From positions 1-13,507 of the forward strand of contig DJWE01000073.1 of assembly GCA_002441465.1 (NCBI GenBank): DNA of 13,507 nucleotides, read 5' to 3'. The translations under genes and the position numbers were made by a program. This document shows positions 5,224 to 12,308 of this stretch, piece by piece. Below the pieces are notes generated by a model. The model searched no databases and had not been told where the DNA came from. It worked only from the letters and a program-made list of their open reading frames with translations. This DNA comes from Propionibacteriaceae bacterium UBA6238. Its GTDB lineage: Bacteria; Actinomycetota; Actinomycetes; Propionibacteriales; Propionibacteriaceae. Positions within the stretch are counted from its first letter, which is position 1. Each line of letters begins with the position of its first letter.

Positions 5224-6285
5224 TCAGGCCTTCGGCCGGTAGGTGACCCTCTTCCCGTCCGCATCGGTATAGACCACCTTCGTGACCAGCGAGCCCTTCC
5301 TGCCCGTCGCGTCCTGACCCACCGCGACGAACACCCCGCGTCCGGTGTCGCTGAGTTTCCCCGACGACCACTCCTGCCCGTAGCCCGCGAGCGTGACGGC
5401 CGGATCGCTCGCGCCGTCCGGGAGCAGCCCGATGACGGTCGCGCGGCCCTTGCGATCAGGTGTCGAGGTGCCGCTCCAGACAGCGATCTTGACGAGATCA
5501 TTGTCTGGCGCCAGATCCTGGGTGCTCACGATCTCGCTGCCATCCGTCTCGCGGTAGCCGAGGAAGCCGAGCCGCTCGGAGAGGTACACCGTGCCCACGA
5601 CACCGGCCAACCCGATCCGCGCCTCCGGCACCGCGTTGCCGGTGTCGTCGTGGACGAGGCCGTCCGCGCCCTGCCACAGCAACCCCTTGATCGTGTTGCC
5701 CGCCTTCTCCGCCACATCGACCACCACGGTGAGGCCAAGCCCGGGCAGCACCTTCTCCGTCCCCGATATGCCACCGACCATGTCTGCATAGACGCTGTCC
5801 CGCCAGTCGAACCGGGCGGCCACCACGCCGACCATCAGTCGCGGGTACTGCGTGAGCAGCGCCTTGCCAGGCTCCACATCACCGGAGCGCCTGCGCTGGG
5901 TGCCGTCAGCGTTGGTGATGGTGAAGGACACGCTGTACCCCGTCGCCGTGCGCGTCGCCGACACCTCGACCGCACGCGCGGGCGGATCGCTCTGGTTGAC
6001 TCCGGCATCCCGCAGGTCGATGGACGCCGACTCGCTCGTCACCGGACTCGCCGAGGACGTGGCCATCGGTGCGGGGACGCCCGGCACCGCCCGGGGAACG
6101 GTCGCGACCCAGGTCACCAAGCCCACCACCAGGGCCACCGCCACCCCGCCTGCCATGCGTCGCACGAACCGTCCGCGCAGCACTCGGTCACCCTCGCGCA
6201 TCACCGCGTCCAGATCGGGCTCGGCCTCGATCAGCTCGGTCGCCCCGAACAGGTCCGTGCGCAAGCGCTCCTCCAGCTCGTTCAT
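5224..6285 (-). CDS. One-pass membrane protein, possible anti-sigma partner of the adjacent ECF sigma factor
   Basis: 353 residues from ATG at 6285, which overlaps the sigma-factor stop (TGATG) and has AAGGGGGG 5 bases upstream; GTG at 6288 is an alternative. Residues 1-40 are charged and predicted cytoplasmic (MNELEERLRTDLF..., E.DLDAVM.EGDRVLRGRFVRR). Residues 44-63 (MAGGVAVALVVGLVTWVATV) form one transmembrane helix. The remaining about 290 residues are outside the membrane, rich in Val/Gly/Thr, and beta-like. I do not recognise a named family, and no ZAS zinc motif (HxxxCxxC) is present. The coupling to a SigE-type sigma factor and the topology suggest a regulator of that sigma factor; this is inference from context. 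Confidence 0.75.
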   Translation of the reverse strand: MNELEERLRTDLFGATELIEAEPDLDAVMREGDRVLRGRFVRRMAGGVAVALVVGLVTWVATVPRAVPGVPAPMATSSASPVTSESASIDLRDAGVNQSDPPARAVEVSATRTATGYSVSFTITNADGTQRRRSGDVEPGKALLTQYPRLMVGVVAARFDWRDSVYADMVGGISGTEKVLPGLGLTVVVDVAEKAGNTIKGLLWQGADGLVHDDTGNAVPEARIGLAGVVGTVYLSERLGFLGYRETDGSEIVSTQDLAPDNDLVKIAVWSGTSTPDRKGRATVIGLLPDGASDPAVTLAGYGQEWSSGKLSDTGRGVFVAVGQDATGRKGSLVTKVVYTDADGKRVTYRPKA

Positions 6286-6791
6286 CACTGCCCCCCTTCC
6301 GTCGCGGGGTCATAGTTCTTCCGCAGCGCGGCGAGCCCGCGCGAGCAGGCCGACTTCACCGTGCCGATGCTGATCCCGAGGTACTCGGCCACCGCCGCCT
6401 CGGTCAGGTCGTCGAAATAGCGCAGCACGATCACCCTGCGCTGGGTCTCCGGCAGGGTCGCCAGCATCCGCACCACCTGGTCGCGGTTGTCCGCCGCCGA
6501 CTCCGCGGTGTTGGGCACCGGACGGTCGACGTACTCGGTGGGAACCGCCGGACGCCGCCGGCGCCGGTCGATGTCGAGGTTCACCAGGATCCGCCGCGCG
6601 TAGGCCCGCGCCTCCTCGTGCCGGACCCGCGGCCACGCCACGTACGTCCGGACCAAGGTCTCCTGCACGAGGTCGGCTGCCGTCTCGCGGTTGCCGCAGA
6701 GCAGATATGCCGTCCGGGTGAGCGAAGTGGACGCCGAGCGCGCGAACTCCGCGAACTCGACGCCTCTCGCCGATATGGATGATCCGAACAT
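6285..6791 (-). CDS. ECF RNA polymerase sigma factor, SigE family
   Basis: 168 residues from ATG at 6791, with GAGGG 5 bases upstream. Residues 13-55 are sigma region 2: EFAEFARSASTSLTRTAYLL (12-31) and then DLVQETLVRTYVAWPRV, with the usual D..QE..... core. Residues about 108-160 are region 4: LPETQRRVIVLRYFDDLTEA, then VAEYLGISIGTVKSACSRGL, the HTH that reads the -35 element. Opening motifs FA.......RTAYLLCGN identify the actinobacterial SigE-type ECF group, which responds to cell-envelope or other stresses in various species. The gene overlaps the downstream membrane protein by one base, so stoichiometric coupled synthesis with a regulator is likely. No autoregulatory promoter motif could be assigned with confidence. 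Confidence 0.93.
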   Translation of the reverse strand: MFGSSISARGVEFAEFARSASTSLTRTAYLLCGNRETAADLVQETLVRTYVAWPRVRHEEARAYARRILVNLDIDRRRRRPAVPTEYVDRPVPNTAESAADNRDQVVRMLATLPETQRRVIVLRYFDDLTEAAVAEYLGISIGTVKSACSRGLAALRKNYDPATEGGQ

Positions 6792-7218
6792 CAGGCCCTC
6801 ACTGTGGTGCGTTCATACCCCTCTACGCAGCGATTCCGCAGAAGGTTCCCGGGCCGGATCAATCGACAACCGCCGCGCTCCGCCGGCGAAGGGGAGGACC
6901 GGAGTCCCGACGGGTGGCGCGGGGCACGTGGAAACCCTTCCCCGCGTCGGTGACCGACGCCCCAGCCGCCGACGCCCCCTGCCCCATGGCACGACCCCGG
7001 AGGGTTGCGTCAGCGCACCCGCTGAATGACCGGACCGTCCGCCTCGTCGGTGTAGCCGATCGAGCGCACCATGCCCGCCATGGTGTCCGAGGTCCCGTGC
7101 CGGGGCGGATCGAGACACTCGGGCCTCTCCCGCTGTGGACGTCCCCATCACGCCTCAGGTGCATCCGAGGTTGCAGCCGGATCGCGGATGTCCGCCCACG
7201 GCGTGACACGCTGGGCAT
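6792..7218. other. 427-bp intergenic region between divergent sigma-factor and hydrolase genes
   Basis: It must hold promoters for the sigma factor (minus) and the hydrolase (plus). A 17-bp palindrome is at 6944-6960. On the minus strand 7010-7081 there is a 23-codon frame (MAGMVRSIGYTDEADGPVIQ..., then TGA) with gene-like third positions, which may be the tail of a decayed gene. I find no full-length gene. Confidence 0.5.
6944..6960. promoter_or_regulatory. 17-bp palindrome (GCGTCGGT-G-ACCGACGC), operator-like
   Basis: Perfect 8-bp arms around a single central base, about 150 bp upstream of the sigma-factor start and 260 bp upstream of the hydrolase. The one-base centre excludes a stable hairpin, so a dimeric protein-binding site is more likely than a terminator. 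GC-rich composition raises the chance of coincidence. Confidence 0.35.
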
Positions 7219-8004
7219 ATGAGAATCGGCCTTGTCCAGGTCGCGGCCACCACCGACCCGGCCGCCAACCTTGAGATCGTGCGGACGCGCACGGCGCAGG
7301 CCGCGTCCCGCGGAGCCGAACTCGTGGTGTTCCCCGAAGCCACGATGTGCTCGTTCGCCCGCCCACGCGCCGACGCGGCGGAACCGTTCGACGGGCCGTG
7401 GGCGAACGGCGTCCGGGAGATCGCGGCTGAGTTGGCTGTCACGATCGTCGCAGGCATGTTCACCACGACGGACGGCCCGCGTGTCCGCAACACCCTGCTG
7501 GTCACCGGCGGCGTCGAGGCCCGCTACGACAAGCTGCACCTGTTCGACGCGCTCGGCTACGCCGAATCCCGCCAGATCGAAGCGGGGACGCTCCCCGTGA
7601 CGATCACACTGGCCGGTCACACGATCGGGCTCGCCACCTGCTACGACGTCCGCTTCCCCGCCCTTTTCACCCATCTCGCCGGGCTCGGCGCCGAGCTGAT
7701 CGTGTTGCCCTCGTCATGGGCGCCGGGCGAGGCGAAGCTGCACCAGTGGCGCACCCTGGTCACCGCCCGCGCCATGGACTCCACCTGCTTCGTGGTCGCG
7801 GTCGACCAGTCCGCGTCCCCGATCGCGGCGGAGGGACGCACACCCACCGGCATCGGCCACTCCCTGGTGGTCGATCCCTTGGGCACGGTGCTGCTCGAGC
7901 TCGGCCACGCCGACGAGCTCGCCGTGGTCGACCTCGACCTGACCTCGGTCGCACCTATCCGGGAGCGGTTGCCCGTCTTGCGGCACGCCGTCCGGCTGCC
8001 CTGA
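7219..8004 (+). CDS. Carbon-nitrogen hydrolase (nitrilase superfamily amidase)
   Basis: 261 residues from ATG at 7219. The Glu-Lys-Cys catalytic triad of the nitrilase superfamily is visible: Glu40 in ELVVFPEATM (34-43), Lys105 in RYDKLHLFD (102-110), and Cys141 in GLATCYDVRFPALF (137-150). SSWAPGEAKLHQWRTLVTAR (165-184) and the SLVVDP.G segment near 215-222 are also typical. These enzymes hydrolyse amide or nitrile C-N bonds; close relatives of this length include omega-amidase and deaminated-glutathione amidase (Nit1-like), but the substrate cannot be read from the sequence. It is cytoplasmic, without signal peptide. No clear Shine-Dalgarno sequence precedes ATG, so it may be leaderless or weakly initiated. 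It stands alone, 69 bp before the SRP RNA. Confidence 0.92.
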   Translation: MRIGLVQVAATTDPAANLEIVRTRTAQAASRGAELVVFPEATMCSFARPRADAAEPFDGPWANGVREIAAELAVTIVAGMFTTTDGPRVRNTLLVTGGVEARYDKLHLFDALGYAESRQIEAGTLPVTITLAGHTIGLATCYDVRFPALFTHLAGLGAELIVLPSSWAPGEAKLHQWRTLVTARAMDSTCFVVAVDQSASPIAAEGRTPTGIGHSLVVDPLGTVLLELGHADELAVVDLDLTSVAPIRERLPVLRHAVRLP

Positions 8005-8060
8005 CCCGTCCGGGCGCCACCGGGTTCGGGGCCGACTCGCGGGGGTGCCCACGGTCCCGG

Positions 8061-8066
8061 TAAGCT
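8061..8066 (+). promoter_or_regulatory. Putative -10 element (TAAGCT) of the SRP RNA gene
   Basis: TAAGCT fits the actinobacterial TAnnnT -10 pattern and lies 7 bases before base 8074, where the terminal SRP RNA stem begins. No convincing -35 element is seen in the GC-rich DNA upstream. Confidence 0.4.
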
Positions 8067-8073
8067 GGTCAAC

Positions 8074-8160
8074 GGTTCCCCGCGCGGCGGTACCTCGCCC
8101 AACTCCCCCAGGGTCGGAAGACAGCAAGGGTAAGTGAGCTCTATCGGGTGCGCGGGGGCC
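8074..8160 (+). ncRNA. ffs: Signal recognition particle RNA, small bacterial (4.5S) type
   Basis: The apical domain-IV hairpin is present as CAGGGTCGGAAGACAGCAAG (8109-8128): a GGAA tetraloop closed by GTC/GAC, flanked by the internal loop that contains AGCA, which binds the Ffh M domain. The terminal stem is made by GGTTCCCCGCGC (8074-8085) with GCGCGGGGGCC (8150-8160), with one bulge. The RNA joins Ffh to deliver ribosomes making membrane proteins to FtsY. Location just upstream of dnaX is common in actinobacteria. Exact ends are set by the stem and could differ by a few bases. Confidence 0.9.
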
Positions 8161-8204
8161 GCTGCATTTCCGGCCTCGGCATCGGAATTGTCACCGGCTA
8201 CCCG

Positions 8205-8210
8205 TAAGGT
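8205..8210 (+). promoter_or_regulatory. Putative -10 element (TAAGGT) for leaderless dnaX
   Basis: TAAGGT lies exactly 7 bases before GTG at 8218, so transcription would start on the first base of the codon. This arrangement is common for leaderless actinobacterial genes. AAGG inside the element could instead act as a weak ribosome binding site. No consensus -35 hexamer is present at 16-18 bases. Confidence 0.45.
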
Positions 8211-8217
8211 TCACCCC

Positions 8218-10473
8218 GTGGACGAGCGCGACGAAGACCTGTTCGACGAAGAGCCGCTGGAGCTCTTCGAACAGGACGGGCCCGACCTGTTCGGTCAGGA
8301 CGGCCCCGATCTCTTCGGCGGCGAGGTCGACGACTCCCCTGCCGTGGAAGACCTTCCCGCCGACGGCGACGAGCCGTCCGCAGGTGCGGGCGTGCACCGG
8401 CGATCGGAGGAGGAGGTCACCGCGTCCTTGATGGAGGCGGTGGACGCGCTGCGTGAGCCGGTCACCCAGATCACCCGTCCCGAGACCCCGCTCGCGCTGT
8501 ATCGCCGCTACCGGCCAGACACCTTCGCCGAAGTGATCGGCCAAGAACACGTCACCGAACCGCTACAGCGGGCCCTGGTGAACAACCGGGTCAACCACGC
8601 CTACCTGTTCTCGGGGCCCCGCGGGTGCGGAAAGACCACCTCTGCCCGCATCCTCGCTCGTTGCCTGAACTGCGCCGAGGGCCCCACGCCGACGCCGTGC
8701 GGTAAGTGCCAGTCCTGCCGTGACCTCGCCCGGGGCGGACCCGGCAGCATCGACGTGATCGAGATCGACGCGGCGTCCCACGGTGGGGTCGACGACGCCC
8801 GTGATCTGCGCGAGCGGGCCTTCTTCTCCCCGGTGCACAGCCGCTACAAGATCTACATCATCGATGAGGCGCACATGGTGACGCCGCAGGGCTTCAATGC
8901 TCTGCTCAAAGTGGTGGAAGAGCCGCCGCCGCACGTCCGGTTCGTCTTCGCCACCACCGAGCCCGACAAGGTGCTCGGCACGATCCGTTCGCGCACCCAT
9001 CACTATCCGTTCCGCCTGGTGCCGCCGAAGACCCTGTCGGCCTACCTCGCCACGCTGTGCGAAGCCGAAGGGATCGCCGTCGAGCCGGCCGTGCTGCCGT
9101 TGGTCGTGCGCGCGGGGGCGGGCTCCGTACGTGACTCGCTGTCGGTGCTCGACCAACTGCTGGGCGGAGCCGGCGCGGACGGGGTCAGCTACGCGCAGGC
9201 CACCGCGTTGCTCGGCTACACCCCCGACACGCTGCTCGACGAGATCGTGGACGCCTTCGCGGCCGGCGACGCCCGCGGGGTGTTCGCCGCCGTCGACAAG
9301 GTGATCGAGGTCGGCCAGGATCCGCGCCGCTTCGCCGAGGACCTGCTGCGCCGGCTGCGCGACCTGATCATCGTCGCGGCCGTCCCCGAAGCGCTCAGCA
9401 GCGGCTTGGTGGACGTCGCCGGCGACCAAGCCGAGCGGCTCGCCGCCCAGGCCACCGCGCTCGGTCCGGGCGAGCTCACCCGCGCAGCCGAGGTGATCGC
9501 CGTCGGCCTCACCGAGATGCGCGGCACCACCGCTCCGCGGCTGCACCTGGAACTGATGTGTGCCCGCGTCCTGCTGCCCGGCGCCGATGTCGACGGACGC
9601 GGCGTCCACGCTCGTCTCGACCGCATCGAGCGTCGACTCAGCATGGGTGCCGGGCCGGTCCCCGCGGAGTCCGCCCCGGTTCGAGTGGTCGAGCCTGTCG
9701 AGACCCCCGCTCCCGAACCGGTCGCTGAGCAACCGGCGAGCAACCGGCCGGCGTCTCGAGAGGCGAAGGCCTCCGCACCCGCCGCGCCGCCGCCGTGGGA
9801 AGAGACCGTCGAGTCCCCCGCTCCGGAGGCGCCACCGTGGGACGAGCCCACTCCGGTCGCCGAGCGCGTCGAGCCTCCTGTGGTTGCGCCGGCTGCACAG
9901 GAAGCGGTCGCTGCACCGGTGCCCCCTGTCCCGACCGGCTCCACCACCGAAGCGTCCGCCCCGTCCGGCCTGGGCACGGCCGACGTGCGTCGGTTCTGGC
10001 CACAGATCCTGGAGAATGTGAAGAACCGACGGCGCTTCACCTGGATCCTGCTCAGCCAGAACTCTCAGGTGATCGAGGTGCGTGACGGCGTCCTCACTCT
10101 TGGGCTGTCCAACGCGGGCGCACGCGACAGCTTCGGCCGCGGCGGGAGCCCTGACGTGCTGCGCGAGGCGATCCTCGAGGTGCTCGGCGCCGCCTTGCAG
10201 ATCAACCCGATCGTGGATGCTGCGGCCGATGCCCCGCCTCAGCGCAGCGCCACCCCGCCACCGAGCTCGCCGGCAAGCCCACCGCGATCAGCGGCGGCCG
10301 AGGCGGCTCGGGCCAACTTGCGCCCGATGCGATCCCAGGCCACGCCACCCGAACCCGAACCGGAGGCTGAGCCCAGTCGCGACGACGCCGTAGTGGCAGA
10401 GGACGCCGCGTCCGCGGACGAACTGATGATGAAGCACCTCGGCGCGGAACTCATCGCCGAGGACGAGGACTGA
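8218..10473 (+). CDS. dnaX: DNA polymerase III subunit gamma/tau (clamp loader)
   Basis: 751 residues from GTG at 8218; an in-frame GTG at 8134 lies inside the SRP RNA and is rejected. Residues 1-90 are an unusual acidic extension with repeated DLF/LELF/DLFG units. The AAA+ module follows: LYRRYRPDTFAEVIGQEHV (94-112), Walker A GPRGCGKT (133-140), zinc ligands Cys152, Cys161, Cys164 and Cys167, Walker B IIDEAH (214-219), sensor ATT (245-247) and arginine finger SRT (258-260). A Pro/Glu-rich linker (about 475-590) contains a REP-like repeat. The tau C-terminal domain starts near 593 (FWPQIL..V...RR..W.LL) and the end is acidic. The protein loads the beta clamp and links polymerase to helicase. 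There is no A-rich slippery site, so only a tau form is expected. Confidence 0.95.
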   Translation: MDERDEDLFDEEPLELFEQDGPDLFGQDGPDLFGGEVDDSPAVEDLPADGDEPSAGAGVHRRSEEEVTASLMEAVDALREPVTQITRPETPLALYRRYRPDTFAEVIGQEHVTEPLQRALVNNRVNHAYLFSGPRGCGKTTSARILARCLNCAEGPTPTPCGKCQSCRDLARGGPGSIDVIEIDAASHGGVDDARDLRERAFFSPVHSRYKIYIIDEAHMVTPQGFNALLKVVEEPPPHVRFVFATTEPDKVLGTIRSRTHHYPFRLVPPKTLSAYLATLCEAEGIAVEPAVLPLVVRAGAGSVRDSLSVLDQLLGGAGADGVSYAQATALLGYTPDTLLDEIVDAFAAGDARGVFAAVDKVIEVGQDPRRFAEDLLRRLRDLIIVAAVPEALSSGLVDVAGDQAERLAAQATALGPGELTRAAEVIAVGLTEMRGTTAPRLHLELMCARVLLPGADVDGRGVHARLDRIERRLSMGAGPVPAESAPVRVVEPVETPAPEPVAEQPASNRPASREAKASAPAAPPPWEETVESPAPEAPPWDEPTPVAERVEPPVVAPAAQEAVAAPVPPVPTGSTTEASAPSGLGTADVRRFWPQILENVKNRRRFTWILLSQNSQVIEVRDGVLTLGLSNAGARDSFGRGGSPDVLREAILEVLGAALQINPIVDAAADAPPQRSATPPPSSPASPPRSAAAEAARANLRPMRSQATPPEPEPEAEPSRDDAVVAEDAASADELMMKHLGAELIAEDED
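9685..9760. repeat. REP-like actinobacterial repeat embedded in the dnaX linker
   Basis: GTGGTCGAGCCTGTCGAGAC (9685-9704) followed by GGTCGCTGAGC (9720-9730) and GTCTCGAG (9753-9760) resembles the two halves of a palindromic repeat that is scattered between genes in many high-GC actinobacteria, typically read as GGTCTCGACAGGCTCGACCA on the other strand. Here it is translated as VVEPVETPAPEPVAEQ..., inside the disordered linker between the clamp-loader core and the tau domain. The family assignment is from memory of common actinobacterial repeats. Confidence 0.55.
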
Positions 10474-10525
10474 GTCCACCCCCAGCCAACTACGATGATC
10501 AGCCTGCACAACTGAGGAGCACACG

Positions 10526-10837
10526 ATGTTCGATCCCGGCAGCATTGACCTGCAAGGCCTGATGGCCCAGGCCCAGGCGATGCAGGACCAGCTGGAGCAG
10601 GCCCAAGCCGCGCTCGCGGCGAGGACCGTGACCGGCACGGCCGGCGGAGACCTGGTCGAGGCCACCCTGACCGGGACCGGTGAGTTGGTTGGCCTGGTGA
10701 TCAAGCCCGAAGCCTGCGACCCCACTGACACCGAGACGCTCGCCGACCTGATCGTCGCCGCCGTCCGCGACGCCAACAATCAGGCCATGGCGCTGGCCCA
10801 GGCCACCATGCCGCCGCTGCCCGAGCTGGACCTGTAG
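10526..10837 (+). CDS. ybaB: YbaB/EbfC family nucleoid-associated protein
   Basis: 103 residues from ATG at 10526, with GAGGAG 6 bases upstream. The opening LQGLMAQAQAMQDQLEQAQA (9-28) is the long first helix of the YbaB fold. ARTVTGTAGGDLVEATLTG (32-50) is the glycine-centred beta sheet, and the second helix runs through LADLIVAAVRDANNQAMALA (72-91). Family proteins form dimers that bind DNA and shape the nucleoid, and are found next to recR in most bacteria. The stop codon is immediately followed by the recR start, without gap, and dnaX lies 52 bp upstream. Length is normal for the family. Confidence 0.93.
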   Translation: MFDPGSIDLQGLMAQAQAMQDQLEQAQAALAARTVTGTAGGDLVEATLTGTGELVGLVIKPEACDPTDTETLADLIVAAVRDANNQAMALAQATMPPLPELDL

Positions 10838-11437
10838 GTGTACGAAGGCCCGATCCAGGACCTGATCGACGAGTTGGGCAGACTGCCCGGGATCGGTCCG
10901 AAGGGAGCCCAGCGGATCGCGTTCCACATCCTGGCCACCGACAAGGCCGATGTGGAACGCCTCGCGGCGACCCTGCGCGAGGTCACCGAGAAAGTCCGGT
11001 TCTGCGAGATCTGCTTCAACATCTCCGAGGAGGAGACCTGTCGGGTCTGTCGCGATCCGCGCCGGGACCGCACCGCGATCTGCGTGGTCGAGGAGTCCAA
11101 GGACGTGATGGCGATCGAGCGGACGCACGAGTTCCGGGGGCTCTACCACGTGCTCGGCGGCGCGATCAGCCCGATCGACAATGTCGGCCCGGCCGACCTA
11201 CGGATCAGCGAGCTGTGCAAGCGGCTCGCCGACGGGACGGTGACAGAGGTTATCCTGGCTACCGACCCCAACCTGGAAGGCGAGGCCACCGCCACGTTCA
11301 TCTCCCGGCTGTTGATCCCGATGGGCGTGACCGTTTCGCGGCTCGCCAGCGGACTGCCGGTGGGTGGCGACCTCGAGTACGCCGACGAAGTGACTCTCGG
11401 TCGTGCTTTCCAGGGCCGCCGTCCGTTGACCGCCTAG
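10838..11437 (+). CDS. recR: Recombination mediator protein RecR
   Basis: 199 residues from GTG at 10838, the base after the ybaB stop, so translation is probably coupled. Order of parts is normal: helix-hairpin-helix LIDELGRLPGIGPKGAQRIA (9-28), a Cys4 zinc finger with Cys56, Cys59, Cys68 and Cys71, a TOPRIM domain starting near residue 80 (ICVVEESKDVMAIE, 81-94) with the acidic ATDPNLEGEAT (141-151), and the C-terminal segment SRLASGLPVGGDLEYADEVT (167-186). RecR works with RecO, and with RecF, to load RecA on gapped single-stranded DNA. Full length for the family. Confidence 0.97.
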   Translation: MYEGPIQDLIDELGRLPGIGPKGAQRIAFHILATDKADVERLAATLREVTEKVRFCEICFNISEEETCRVCRDPRRDRTAICVVEESKDVMAIERTHEFRGLYHVLGGAISPIDNVGPADLRISELCKRLADGTVTEVILATDPNLEGEATATFISRLLIPMGVTVSRLASGLPVGGDLEYADEVTLGRAFQGRRPLTA

Positions 11438-11447
11438 AACCGAGCAG

Positions 11448-12308
11448 ATGACCACCAGCGCCACCACTGACCGAACCACCTTCCCTGCCCTCACCCGTCC
11501 GATTCGGCTCATCGCCAGCGACATCGACGGCACCCTGCTCGACTCTCGCGAGCTGATCAGCCCGCGAACCCGCAAGGCGATCGCCAGCGCGGTCAAGGCG
11601 GGCCTGTGGATGGTTGCTGCGACGGGGCGCCAGATCACCCAGATCCCCGAGGCGCTCAGCACCGGTGAACTCACCCACGTGGTCGGCAGCAACGGCGCCA
11701 TCGGCATCGAGGTGGCCAGCGGAGATCTGCTCTTCGAGGAGTTCCTCGACCCGGCCGTGTCCGCCGAGATCGTGGCCCACCTGACCTCGGAACTGGAGGG
11801 AGTGCGCTTCTCGGCGGTTCGTGACCGCGGCCGTCGGCATGCCGCCGAACCCGGCTACCTCGACCTGCTCTCACCGCGCGAGCTCACCTTCTGGCGGGTC
11901 GAGACCGAGAGCCTCGCCGACCTGGTCGCAACGCCGACGCTCAAGCTCACCGCCCGCCATCCCGAGCTCAGCGCCGATGATCTCCTCGACATCCTGGACG
12001 GGTCCGGCCTGGACGGCTTCCACGCCACCACGTCCGGCGCGCCGTTCCTGGAGATCGCCGGAGCCGGCGTCACCAAGGCAAGCGGTATCACCCGTCTGTG
12101 CGAGCACCTCGGGGTGGAGCGCGCCGAGGTGCTTTCCGCCGGAGACGCGAAGAACGACGTCGAACTGATCGGCTGGGCCGGTGTGGGTGTGGCCATGGGC
12201 AACGCCGTGCCCGAGGCGCAGGCGGTCGCCACCTGGGTCACCGCCTCCAACGATCAGGACGGCGTGGCACTGGCGATCGAACACGTCCTGGCCGGACAGG
12301 AGAACTGA
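11448..12308 (+). CDS. Cof-type HAD superfamily phosphatase
   Basis: 286 residues from ATG at 11448, 10 bp after recR; the ribosome binding site is weak (GAG). HAD motifs: motif I SDIDGTLLDS (24-33) with nucleophile Asp25 and acid/base Asp27, motif II ATGR (58-61) with Thr59, motif III Lys210 in GVTKASGI (207-214), and motif IV GDAKNDVELI (232-241) with Asp233 and Asp237. The cap between about 90 and 200 is of the C2B type found in the Cof/YbjI-like group, which dephosphorylates sugar phosphates and related small molecules; the substrate is unknown. Its stop overlaps the next start (TGATG), which indicates coupling with the Imm-5-like protein. Confidence 0.93.
   Translation: MTTSATTDRTTFPALTRPIRLIASDIDGTLLDSRELISPRTRKAIASAVKAGLWMVAATGRQITQIPEALSTGELTHVVGSNGAIGIEVASGDLLFEEFLDPAVSAEIVAHLTSELEGVRFSAVRDRGRRHAAEPGYLDLLSPRELTFWRVETESLADLVATPTLKLTARHPELSADDLLDILDGSGLDGFHATTSGAPFLEIAGAGVTKASGITRLCEHLGVERAEVLSAGDAKNDVELIGWAGVGVAMGNAVPEAQAVATWVTASNDQDGVALAIEHVLAGQEN

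Noticed and set aside
5176..6315. 379-codon plus-strand open frame
   Set aside because: Antisense to the membrane protein that is coupled to the sigma factor; it also starts close to the tRNA and has a His/Arg-rich product without domains.
8134..8217. Upstream GTG start for dnaX at 8134
   Set aside because: It lies inside the SRP RNA, and the added residues are not family-like; GTG at 8218 has a -10 element 7 bases ahead.
8563..9732. Minus-strand open frame antisense to dnaX
   Set aside because: Shadow frame; dnaX on the plus strand has complete AAA+ and zinc motifs.
8218..10473. Programmed frameshift in dnaX giving a gamma subunit
   Set aside because: No A-rich slippery heptamer or other convincing shift signal was seen.
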